From contig CAJPST010000067.1 of NCBI GenBank assembly GCA_905373425.1, positions 1-11,278 on the forward strand: 11,278 nucleotides of DNA. The letters are read 5' to 3'. Within the stretch, counting starts at the first letter, position 1, and each line of letters begins with the position of its first letter. Shown here piece after piece: positions 1 through 6,855 of the stretch. The stretch comes from an uncultured Mesocricetibacter sp. (GTDB lineage Bacteria; Pseudomonadota; Gammaproteobacteria; Enterobacterales; Pasteurellaceae). The position numbers and the translations under genes were made by a program. The notes below the pieces were generated by a model that was not told where the DNA came from, made no database searches, and was given only the letters and a program-made list of their open reading frames with translations.

Positions 1-952
1 AGGATAATAAGGTTGCCAGTACCAATAATAAATTGCTTACATTAAATGCACCGACAAGGCGGCTGTTCAGTTTCCCCTCGCCCCAACTTGAACTAAATCT
101 TATATTTGCGCCCTGATTGGTAAAAGAAAGTGCGGTCAGTTTTAGCCACGTTTTTTGCTTCGGCATAAATTCAGGGTTACAGCTTACAGCCACAGCATTG
201 GTTAATTCAGATAACCACTGCGCACCGATTTCATCGTCGGCATTAATAATTTGATGATTACTAGTTAATTCGGAAAACAAACGTTTTTTCGCCGCTGCAT
301 AGTTTTCCATTGTTTGATGATAATCAAGATGGTCGCGACTTAAATTAGTGAAAATCGCTGCAGCAAATTGCAAGGCCTCAACGCGATGTTGTACCAAGCC
401 GTGTGATGACACTTCTATTGCGGCAAAATCCGCTCCTTGAGCAACAAAACTCGCCAATGAAGATTGTATTTCTACTGCCGAACCGGTGGTATTGGCCGCC
501 GGTTTCACTTCACCGTATAAACCGTTACCGATAGTCCCCATAACCACGGGTTTGTGTCCTAGAAGCTGCGTCCATTGCGCAAGTAATTGAGAAATGGTGG
601 TTTTACCGTTGGTACCCGTAACACCGACTAAGGTTAATCTTTGTGAGGGACTATTATAGAATTGATCCGCAATCCGGGATAAATAAATCGGTAGTTGATA
701 ATAAGAAATCACCGGTACGTTATGTTGTCGGTTGATTTGTAGATGTTCCTCCGGCGAATCACATTCAGCTAGAACTGCCCCAGCGCCTGCTTGAATTGCC
801 TGTTCGATATAACGTCGTCCATCTGCTAAATGCCCTTTTACAGCTACGAAAAGACAGCCGGTCGTTACAGAGCGGCTGTCTAAAGTCATTTCACTGAGCT
901 CAATATGTTCTAACTGGTCGTGCAGACCCAAAAGTGCGGTCAGTTTTTTCAT
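1..952 (-). CDS. murE: UDP-MurNAc-L-Ala-D-Glu:meso-DAP ligase (MurE), 3' end cut by window
   Basis: MurE is the cytoplasmic ATP-dependent Mur ligase that adds the third residue, meso-diaminopimelate in Gram-negatives, to the peptidoglycan precursor. The 317 codons present cover the N-terminal UDP-binding domain and most of the central ATPase domain. Visible motifs are the P-loop GVTGTNGKTT (residues 110-119), TNLSRDHLDYH (202-212), and YAAAKK (218-223), whose first Lys matches the carbamylated lysine of the family. Roughly 170 residues are missing at the left edge, including the C-terminal domain that reads out DAP, so substrate choice cannot be checked directly. The ATG at 952 lies 11 bases after the ftsI stop, with GGGA as a modest ribosome site. 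Two uptake signals lie in the coding sequence and both encode K-L-T-A-L (residues 3-7 and 271-275). It belongs to the mraZ-rsmH-ftsL-ftsI-murE operon. Confidence 0.96.
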   Translation of the reverse strand, partial: MKKLTALLGLHDQLEHIELSEMTLDSRSVTTGCLFVAVKGHLADGRRYIEQAIQAGAGAVLAECDSPEEHLQINRQHNVPVISYYQLPIYLSRIADQFYNSPSQRLTLVGVTGTNGKTTISQLLAQWTQLLGHKPVVMGTIGNGLYGEVKPAANTTGSAVEIQSSLASFVAQGADFAAIEVSSHGLVQHRVEALQFAAAIFTNLSRDHLDYHQTMENYAAAKKRLFSELTSNHQIINADDEIGAQWLSELTNAVAVSCNPEFMPKQKTWLKLTALSFTNQGANIRFSSSWGEGKLNSRLVGAFNVSNLLLVLATLLS

Positions 953-963
953 TATTTTTCCCG

Positions 964-2787
964 TTAATTGGTTTGCTTCTCGTCTTGCTTCCCACTTAAT
1001 CTCACTACACGTTTGGCAGTTTTATCGGCTTGCGCTCCGTCAGGGGTAACATTAGTCGCGCGTAACGCATACCCCATAATTGAGGAAAATACCGGTGCGG
1101 AAACCGCTCCACCATAATATTGCCCGGCTTTCGGCTCATCAATTAGTATAACCAAAGCAAAACGCGGATCGGAAGCGGGCGCAATACCTGCGGTGTAAGC
1201 CATGTATTTATCCACATAACGACCATTTTCTAGTTTTTTCGCCGTTCCGGTTTTAATAGCAACACGATAGCCATCCACAAGCGCACGTTTATTTTTAATC
1301 GCGACTTTCTCCATCATTCCTACTACATCACGAGTAATTTTCTCAGAGAAAACACGATTACCAATAACCGGCGGATCCACTTTGGTAACGGAAAGCGGAC
1401 GATAGATCCCGAAACTGCCTAACGTAACATAAGCACGGGCAATTTGTAACGGTGTGGCATTAATCCCATAACCATAAGCCACATTGGCGCGTTCAATATC
1501 CGCCCAGCGTTTACGTTCGGCATTCAGAGAACCGGTACGTTCACCGCCCAATCCTAAATCCGTCGGTTTTCCTAAGCCTGCATTTAAATAGGTTTCCATC
1601 AAAGCATTCGGTGGCATACGTAATGCTAATCGGCTTACACCACGGTTACTGGAGTTTTCCAAAATTTCATCTAAAGTTTGACGGTCGCGCGGCGCAACAT
1701 CTTTTATCGCGTGTCCGTTTAACTCTAACGGTCCGGTGTTAATCACTTCGTTACGCTGTACTACACCACGTTGAAGTGCGGTCAAAACAACGAAAGGTTT
1801 AACTGTTGAACCCGGCTCAAAGATGTCCGTTACTGCGCGGTTACGAATCAACTCTTCTTTTAAGTTACCACGATTATTCGGGTTGTAAGATGGCGCGTTC
1901 GCCATCGCTAGAATTTCGCCGGTACGCACATCAACCAACACCGCCGTGCCCGATTCAGCATTATTCTCTTTCACCGCTTTTTTGATTTCACGGTAAACCA
2001 TTGCTTGAAGTTTTTCATCAATACTCAGCGTAACATCATGCGCATCATATTTCTTAACATCTTGAATATCTTCAATAATTTTACCATATTTATCTTTACG
2101 ATAGGTCATTGAACCGGATTTACCCACCAATAGGGAATTTAAAGTTTTTTCAATACCTTCAATCCCCGTATCGTCAATATTGGTAAAACCGACCAAGTGT
2201 GCGGCTTCTTCACCGCGTGGGTAGAAACGACGGGCTTCACTTTTCAGAACTACGCCCGGTAATTTCAGCTGTTTAACATAGTCTGCTACACTTGGTGAAA
2301 CTTGACGCGCTAAATATTCAAAACGGGAACGCGGATGCGATTGAATGATTTTAACCAACTCTTTGTAAGGCATTCCAATAGCATCAGCCAACGCCTTCCA
2401 ACGATCTTTCTGTTCTAACCCATTGGCTTCAAGAACGACTTTCGGATCCGATACGATAGAATACATCGGCACGCTCACAGACAAATATTGCCCATTACGA
2501 TCCAAAATCGAACCGCGTATTGATTGGATTTCCTGCGTACGCAAAGAACGCTTGTCGGCTTCTTCTACCAAATCTGCCACATTTACGATTTGTACATATG
2601 CCGCACGCGCAATTAACGCACATAAACTAAACGTCATAAAAGTCAAAGCCCATAGATAACGACCTTTCAAAAAGCTCGTTTCGTACACAACTTTAGGCTT
2701 ATTCGGCTTAGTCGCATTCGTTTTTATCGTTATTTTTTTTACTTTTTTAGCCTTAATCGGTTTTCTACCGCTATTAAACTTTACCAT
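964..2787 (-). CDS. ftsI: Peptidoglycan D,D-transpeptidase FtsI (PBP3)
   Basis: This is the septal class B penicillin-binding protein, which cross-links peptidoglycan with the FtsW-FtsQLB divisome and is a beta-lactam target. From the ATG at 2787 it has 607 residues. It shows a basic cytoplasmic N-terminus, one membrane anchor (about 43-66), a dimerisation domain (about 85-245), and a transpeptidase domain with S327-T-V-K, S379-S-N and K512-T-G. A TTG at 2799 would add MDLI and has GGAG five bases upstream. I prefer the ATG because MVKFNS matches the H. influenzae N-terminus as I recall it, and the active-site numbers (327, 379, 512) then coincide. The ATG has GGA seven bases upstream. The gene starts 14 bases after the ftsL stop. 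Positions 517 and 526 are Lys and Asp, where susceptible H. influenzae has Arg and Asn; I take this as species variation, not proof of resistance. Confidence 0.97.
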   Translation of the reverse strand: MVKFNSGRKPIKAKKVKKITIKTNATKPNKPKVVYETSFLKGRYLWALTFMTFSLCALIARAAYVQIVNVADLVEEADKRSLRTQEIQSIRGSILDRNGQYLSVSVPMYSIVSDPKVVLEANGLEQKDRWKALADAIGMPYKELVKIIQSHPRSRFEYLARQVSPSVADYVKQLKLPGVVLKSEARRFYPRGEEAAHLVGFTNIDDTGIEGIEKTLNSLLVGKSGSMTYRKDKYGKIIEDIQDVKKYDAHDVTLSIDEKLQAMVYREIKKAVKENNAESGTAVLVDVRTGEILAMANAPSYNPNNRGNLKEELIRNRAVTDIFEPGSTVKPFVVLTALQRGVVQRNEVINTGPLELNGHAIKDVAPRDRQTLDEILENSSNRGVSRLALRMPPNALMETYLNAGLGKPTDLGLGGERTGSLNAERKRWADIERANVAYGYGINATPLQIARAYVTLGSFGIYRPLSVTKVDPPVIGNRVFSEKITRDVVGMMEKVAIKNKRALVDGYRVAIKTGTAKKLENGRYVDKYMAYTAGIAPASDPRFALVILIDEPKAGQYYGGAVSAPVFSSIMGYALRATNVTPDGAQADKTAKRVVRLSGKQDEKQTN

Positions 2788-2801
2788 AATTAAATCCAAT
2801 A

Positions 2802-3119
2802 CTACTCCAGAATAACCACTTCCTGACTACTATCTACCTGTTTCATTCCCAACTGGGTTGCAAACAGTTCGATACGGGTTTTATCGCTTTGTGCGGTTTC
2901 TTCTAACTTCAAATTTAAATATTCATTTTCAAGTGCCTGTTTGGCAAATACTAAATCGCCTTTCTCGGCAGTTAGCATACGGGTTTGATGGGTAATCCAA
3001 ATCGTTCCCACTGCTGTGATGACTGTGGCAAGCAACAATACTCCGTCCAATTTATTGGAGGAAAATAAGTCATTGATAATAATCGTTTGTAACGGGTATC
3101 TTTCACTATTTGATAACAT
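2802..3119 (-). CDS. ftsL: Cell division protein FtsL
   Basis: FtsL is a small bitopic inner membrane protein that pairs with FtsB through a periplasmic coiled coil and, with FtsQ, activates FtsWI at the septum. This 105-residue product has a short cytoplasmic N-terminus, one membrane helix (about residues 24-43, DGVLLLATVITAVGTIW), then a periplasmic region rich in Leu, Glu and Lys that fits a coiled coil (about 50-92). Length and position between rsmH and ftsI are standard for the family. The start overlaps the rsmH stop by one base (TAATG), and AGGA sits seven bases upstream inside the end of rsmH, so translation is probably coupled. The sequence itself is poorly conserved, so the call rests mainly on topology and gene order. 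Confidence 0.93.
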   Translation of the reverse strand: MLSNSERYPLQTIIINDLFSSNKLDGVLLLATVITAVGTIWITHQTRMLTAEKGDLVFAKQALENEYLNLKLEETAQSDKTRIELFATQLGMKQVDSSQEVVILE

Positions 3120-4087
3120 TATCTTATCCTCTCAGCAATTCGTAAAACGGCACTACGCGCACGCGGATTCACTGCAATTTCCTGTTCGCTCGCTTGCACA
3201 GCTTTACCAATTACATTCAATGTTTGATTACGTCGAATCTGATCTTCGCGCAACGGCAAACCTTTAGGTAACTGCTCGCCTTTACTTTGTTTGCGCATAA
3301 AGTGTTTCACCATTCTATCTTCTAACGAATGGAAGCTAATAATTGATAAACGCCCGTGTGGAGCCAATAAGGTTAAGGCCGATTGCAAAACAGATTCCAA
3401 TTCATCCAGTTCCGAATTAATAAAAATCCGAATCGCCTGAAAACTACGCGTTGCAGGATGTTTATGCTTATCTTTAAATGGAACCGACTGCGCGATTAAC
3501 TCGGCAAGCTGCAAAGTGCGGTTTAAAATTTCAGTATTTTTTTCCACCGCACTTTTGTTGTAACTAACAATAGCGTGAGCAATTCGCTTGGCAAAACGTT
3601 CCTCTCCGAACGTCTTCAATACCCAAGCCAAATCCTCTTCGGAAACTTGTTGTAACCATTGCGATGCCGATAATCCTCTTGACGGATCCATGCGCATATC
3701 CCGCGGCCCGTCTTTAGTAAAGCTAAAACCACGCTGTGCATCATCAAGTTGTGGCGAAGATACTCCCAGATCAAGTAAGATTCCGTCAATTTTTCCGACT
3801 AACCCTAATTTTTCACAAATTTCAGGCATTGCCGAAAAACTGTTATGTTCTATGTGGAAACGAGAGTCTTGAATTTGAGCGGCTTGCGCAATCGCATCGG
3901 GATCGCGGTCAATGGCGATTAAACGACCATCATGTGACAATTTTGAAAGGATATAGCGGGAATGGCCGCCTCTGCCGAATGTGCCATCAATATAAATACC
4001 GTCTTTCTTCCACACCAATCCATCTACAGCTTCACGCAGCAAAACTGTGGAATGTTCTGACGATGAAAAAAGATTTTGCACATTCAT
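3119..4087 (-). CDS. rsmH: 16S rRNA (cytosine(1402)-N(4))-methyltransferase RsmH (MraW)
   Basis: RsmH is a SAM-dependent methyltransferase that modifies N4 of C1402 in the decoding centre of 16S rRNA. With the ATG at 4087 it has 322 residues. Motifs are the SAM loop IDGTFGRGGHS (33-43), LLDLGVSSPQLD (104-115), HPATRSFQAIRI (210-221), ISFHSLEDRMVK (250-261) and a C-terminal NPRARSAVLRIAER. A TTG at 4099 would extend the frame by four codons. The ATG is preferred because the resulting N-terminus ends in the FSSSEH-TVLL pattern of the H. influenzae protein as recalled. Neither start has a strong ribosome site. The gene begins 111 bases after mraZ, an unusually wide spacer that holds a terminator-like hairpin, and it overlaps ftsL by one base. 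An inverted pair of uptake signals lies inside the coding region. Confidence 0.95.
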   Translation of the reverse strand: MNVQNLFSSSEHSTVLLREAVDGLVWKKDGIYIDGTFGRGGHSRYILSKLSHDGRLIAIDRDPDAIAQAAQIQDSRFHIEHNSFSAMPEICEKLGLVGKIDGILLDLGVSSPQLDDAQRGFSFTKDGPRDMRMDPSRGLSASQWLQQVSEEDLAWVLKTFGEERFAKRIAHAIVSYNKSAVEKNTEILNRTLQLAELIAQSVPFKDKHKHPATRSFQAIRIFINSELDELESVLQSALTLLAPHGRLSIISFHSLEDRMVKHFMRKQSKGEQLPKGLPLREDQIRRNQTLNVIGKAVQASEQEIAVNPRARSAVLRIAERIR

Positions 4088-4130
4088 AAACGTAACCAAA
4101 AATCAGATAAATACAAAAAAATAAAAAGTT

Positions 4131-4163
4131 AAAAAGATACGCGGCGCCAAGCACCGCTATCTT
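4131..4163 (-). terminator. Terminator-like hairpin between mraZ and rsmH
   Basis: Read on the minus strand, AAGATAGCGG and CCGC-G-TATCTT form a 10-bp stem with one bulged base around a nine-base loop. TTT, AAC and then TTTTT follow directly. The position, after the mraZ stop and before rsmH, would suit an attenuator or a partial terminator. A second small hairpin (TCCTT, three-base loop, AAGGA) lies just upstream at 4177-4189. Termination strength is inferred from the sequence only. Confidence 0.55.
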
Positions 4164-4198
4164 GCTAGTGCACCTGTCCTTACGAAGGATACCCTTTC

Positions 4199-4657
4199 TT
4201 AAAAGGATAAGTCTTTTAGTGCTTCGGATTTTGCAAATTCCTCCCCTGAACCAATTGCAATATCCTCTTCAATTTGTGCTTGCCATTCCGCTTCAGACCA
4301 AATTTCAAATTTATTTAGCTGCCCGACCAACATGATATTTTTTTCTAATTTTGCGTGTTGGCGTAATGGATTGCTTAATAAAATACGACCTGAAGCGTCA
4401 AGTTCACATTCAGTGGCATAACCCAACATAACTCGTTGAATCCGGCGTTGTAAAGGATCAAAGCTAGATAGACCACACAGCATTTGCTCCACTTTTTCCC
4501 ACTCATTCAATGGATAAAGTAACAAACAAGGCTGATTAATATCCGCCGTACAAACCATTCGTCCTTGATTTTCCGCCATAATTTCGGGGCGATAACGGGT
4601 CGGAATGGCAATTCTGCCCTTGCCGTCCAAATTAACCGTTTGCGCACCACGAAACAT
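4199..4657 (-). CDS. mraZ: Transcriptional regulator MraZ
   Basis: MraZ is a ring-forming DNA-binding protein that controls the dcw cluster by binding short direct repeats in front of its own gene. The 152 residues contain the two AbrB-like SpoVT/MraZ half-domains, each with a D-x-x-x-R signature: LDGKGR (residues 10-15) and LDASGR (86-91). Length agrees with gamma-proteobacterial MraZ. The ATG at 4657 follows AAGGA with about six bases between. Upstream are four 10-bp-phased boxes with a GTGG or TTGG core, which fits autoregulation. It is the first gene of the cluster and lies downstream of the cstA terminator on the same strand. No uptake signal occurs in it. Confidence 0.97.
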   Translation of the reverse strand: MFRGAQTVNLDGKGRIAIPTRYRPEIMAENQGRMVCTADINQPCLLLYPLNEWEKVEQMLCGLSSFDPLQRRIQRVMLGYATECELDASGRILLSNPLRQHAKLEKNIMLVGQLNKFEIWSEAEWQAQIEEDIAIGSGEEFAKSEALKDLSF

Positions 4658-4720
4658 TCGTTTTCCTTACTGTTGTTTTCTACACGGACCCTTTAATTCG
4701 ATCCTTAATTATGGAATTTT

Positions 4721-4760
4721 GAGCCAAAATCTACCACAAAACTCCACTTTTCTCCACTTT
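4721..4760 (-). promoter_or_regulatory. MraZ boxes upstream of mraZ
   Basis: On the minus strand four consecutive 10-base units share one phase: AAAGTGGAGA (4760-4751), AAAGTGGAGT (4750-4741), TTTGTGGTAG (4740-4731) and the weaker ATTTTGGCTC (4730-4721). GTGG or TTGG recurs exactly every 10 bases. Direct repeats of this kind, one helical turn apart, are the known MraZ target in several bacteria. They end about 63 bases before the mraZ ATG. I could not fix the promoter: a TAATAA at 4771-4776 (upstream) and a CATAAT at 4708-4713 (downstream) are both possible -10 elements. Confidence 0.75.
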
Positions 4761-4854
4761 GATGTAGAGTTTATTATGACTTAAATAAACATGCAAGAAC
4801 TTTGTAAAGAGTTGTAAAGATTTTTCGTTAACCTTTTCTTTTTAAAAGAGAAAC

Positions 4855-4885
4855 AAAAAAAAGGATTTGGCTTTCACCAAATCCT
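4855..4885 (-). terminator. Rho-independent terminator of cstA
   Basis: A perfect 9-bp stem, AGGATTTGG with CCAAATCCT (4862-4870 and 4877-4885), has a six-base loop. Read on the minus strand it is followed by a run of eight T. It begins about 33 bases after the cstA stop and separates cstA from the mraZ promoter region. Confidence 0.88.
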
Positions 4886-4917
4886 CTTATGATTAATTAA
4901 TTAAAACAATCAGTTAT

Positions 4918-6492
4918 CTATTCTGCCACATAAGCTTCCGGATCACGTTCACCCAATGGTTTCAGCAACGTGAAGAACAACACGATACATACTGCAGTTA
5001 GGCCAAGACCGATATATACTGACAATTCGTAGTCTAAACCAAAACCGATTTTGTTATAAGCTAAGTATGTAAAGCACACGGTACTGATAAACCATGCCGG
5101 GATTGAACATACCCAGTGGAATTTATGGTAGCGATATAAATATGCTGCCGCTGTCCATAACATAACCATTGCAGTGGTTTGGTTCGCCCAAGTGAAGTAA
5201 CGCCATAACACACTGAAGTCCATTTTTGAAACTACAAATCCGATAGCAAACAACGGAACCGCAATTATCAAACGTTTTACTAATGAACGTTGATCAAACT
5301 TAAAGAATTCAGCAATAATCAAACGAGCCGCACGGAACGCAGTATCACCGGAAGTAATAGGTAATACGACCACACCCAACACAGCAAAAATACCACCGAC
5401 AAAACCAAGGAAATGCAACGAACTGTCATATACTACTTTTGACGGTGAACCGGCTTTAATCGCTTCCAACAATTGTGGTAAGGTTTCATAGAAACTTAAA
5501 CCGACCGCACACCAAATCAACGCAATTAAACCTTCGGTAATCATCGCACCGTAGAAAATAAAACGACCTTCTTTTTCATTTTCTGTACAACGTGCCATTA
5601 ACGGAGTTTGTGTCGCATGGAAACCTGATAATGCACCACAGGAAATGGTTAAGAATAATAGAGGCCACAATGGTAATTCCGGACGGGTTTCAAAATTCTG
5701 GAAGAATTTTTCAAAAGACATACCATCTACTGTACGATAGAACTCAATGGATTCAGACGCACTAAAGTGACTGGAAACTAATCCATACACCATTCCAACT
5801 GACATGAATAACAATAAGGCGCCGAAGAATGGGTAAATACGACCTATGATTTTATCAACCGGCAATAAAGTAGCTAAAATATAGTAGGCAAAAATGATGA
5901 AAGTCCAAACTGAAATTACCGTTGCTTTATCCATTCCCCACACAGTAATTCCGCCGGATTGGGCAGCTTGGTGAATTTCTTCCGCATTATTTAACGACAA
6001 ACCGCTGGAAGAAGCACTAAATATATCCATTGTAATAGTGCTCAATAATTGAGCCGGGCTGGCAACAAATACTACACCAACCAACAATAACAAAATCACT
6101 GCCATAATATTGATAAAATGTTTCACCGGCGTACCTAAATATTTACCGGCTAACGTTGGCATTGAAGCCCCACCATTACGCACAGATAACATTCCGCAGA
6201 AATAATCGTGCACCGCACCGGCAAAAATACAACCGATTACAATCCACAACATCGCTACCGGCCCGTATAAAGCACCGAGAATTGGCCCGAAAATCGGTCC
6301 GGTTCCTGCAATATTCAACAACTGAATCAACCAAATTTTGGTTCTGGACATTGGAATGTAGTCTACCCCGTCATTCATACTGTAAGCAGGTGTAGCGCGT
6401 TTCGGGTTAATCACAAAGATTTTTTCAATGATCTTACCGTAAACAAAATAACCGAGAACTAAAATCCCGGCACAGAAGAAAAACCATAACAT
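4918..6492 (-). CDS. cstA: CstA-family carbon starvation transporter
   Basis: This is a polytopic inner membrane protein of the CstA family, whose E. coli members CstA and BtsT import pyruvate (CstA is also linked to peptide use). Many hydrophobic segments are visible across 524 residues. Family-typical stretches are GTGPIFGPILGALYGP (63-78), GAVHDY (92-97), SVRNGGASMP (103-112), LPVDKIIGRIYP (210-221), GALSGFHATQTPLMARC (286-302), SGDTAFRAAR (381-390) and WRYFTWANQTTA (430-441). It is shorter than E. coli CstA (about 700 residues), and no ybdD-like gene follows. The ATG at 6492 has AGGA ten bases upstream. A perfect CRP site about 147 bases upstream and a terminator after the stop indicate a single-gene, catabolite-controlled unit. 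The exact substrate is not readable from sequence. Confidence 0.92.
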   Translation of the reverse strand: MLWFFFCAGILVLGYFVYGKIIEKIFVINPKRATPAYSMNDGVDYIPMSRTKIWLIQLLNIAGTGPIFGPILGALYGPVAMLWIVIGCIFAGAVHDYFCGMLSVRNGGASMPTLAGKYLGTPVKHFINIMAVILLLLVGVVFVASPAQLLSTITMDIFSASSSGLSLNNAEEIHQAAQSGGITVWGMDKATVISVWTFIIFAYYILATLLPVDKIIGRIYPFFGALLLFMSVGMVYGLVSSHFSASESIEFYRTVDGMSFEKFFQNFETRPELPLWPLLFLTISCGALSGFHATQTPLMARCTENEKEGRFIFYGAMITEGLIALIWCAVGLSFYETLPQLLEAIKAGSPSKVVYDSSLHFLGFVGGIFAVLGVVVLPITSGDTAFRAARLIIAEFFKFDQRSLVKRLIIAVPLFAIGFVVSKMDFSVLWRYFTWANQTTAMVMLWTAAAYLYRYHKFHWVCSIPAWFISTVCFTYLAYNKIGFGLDYELSVYIGLGLTAVCIVLFFTLLKPLGERDPEAYVAE

Positions 6493-6601
6493 AAATAAGA
6501 AATCCTATTAATAAAAATAAACAAAAATACCATTTGCAGGAAACAACATTGCAAAATTGTTCCAAATTTTATGCAGTTGTTGAAATAAAGTAAAATACAG
6601 A

Positions 6602-6607
6602 TTTATA
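6602..6607 (-). promoter_or_regulatory. Candidate -10 element of the cstA promoter
   Basis: TATAAA on the minus strand lies about 35 bases downstream of the CRP palindrome centre. That spacing is close to a class II CRP-activated promoter, where CRP overlaps the -35 region. The leader would be about 100 bases long. It contains a weak stem (7 bp with one bulge) at 6539-6563. The start site is predicted, not seen. Confidence 0.4.
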
Positions 6608-6631
6608 TTTTCACTAAATATGTTTTAAAAG

Positions 6632-6647
6632 TGTGATGAATATCACA
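6632..6647. promoter_or_regulatory. Perfect CRP-cAMP binding site upstream of cstA
   Basis: TGTGA, six bases, then TCACA matches both half-sites of the CRP consensus exactly. It fits the known CRP control of cstA in enteric bacteria. The minus-strand copy of one half-site contains the last codon and stop (ATG TGA) of the small upstream gene. The same bases can form a 6-bp hairpin (TGTGAT/ATCACA), and further 8-bp arms (TCACTAAA at 6611, TTTAGTGA at 6652) surround it, so this locus may also help end the upstream transcript. Confidence 0.8.
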
Positions 6648-6813
6648 TTTTTTTAGTGATTTTATTCTTATCCTCCTCATTTTCCGGATCAAATTTAACC
6701 ACCGGGACACAACCGCGACAACCGCCCTGTTCTACCCCTAATTCATCGCAGAGTTTATTGTATTTGGCTAAGATTTTTTTAAACCAACCCTGTTTTTTTT
6801 CTTGTTCAGTCAT
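6643..6813 (-). CDS. Small Cys-containing protein, DUF5363-like
   Basis: This short gene encodes 56 residues beginning MTEQEKKQGWFKKILAKY. It has a basic amphipathic first half, then the core LCDELGVEQGGCRGCVPVV (residues 21-39), then an acidic/basic charged tail. Three cysteines (22, 32, 35), two of them as C-x-x-C, could bind metal or be redox active, but no function is known. It resembles the small Pasteurellaceae family I recall as DUF5363; that name is from memory. A strong ribosome site, GGAG seven bases before the ATG, supports translation. It starts 42 bases after the tmcA stop on the same strand, so it is probably the last gene of the ybeY-tmcA operon. Its stop codon sits inside the CRP site of cstA. 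Confidence 0.8.
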   Translation of the reverse strand: MTEQEKKQGWFKKILAKYNKLCDELGVEQGGCRGCVPVVKFDPENEEDKNKITKKM

Positions 6814-6855
6814 AATATTTCTCCATAAAAAACTTAACCTTATGTTAAAAATTTT

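Noticed and set aside
2787..2799. TTG start adding MDLI to FtsI
   Set aside because: It has a good ribosome site, but the ATG at 2787 gives the N-terminus and active-site numbering of the H. influenzae protein.
4087..4099. TTG start adding four codons to RsmH
   Set aside because: No ribosome site supports it, and the ATG at 4087 gives the expected N-terminus.
4088..4160. Hydrophobic minus-strand frame in the mraZ-rsmH spacer (GTG start, many Phe codons)
   Set aside because: It arises from T-rich sequence, has no ribosome site and overlaps rsmH in another frame, so a real small membrane protein is unlikely.
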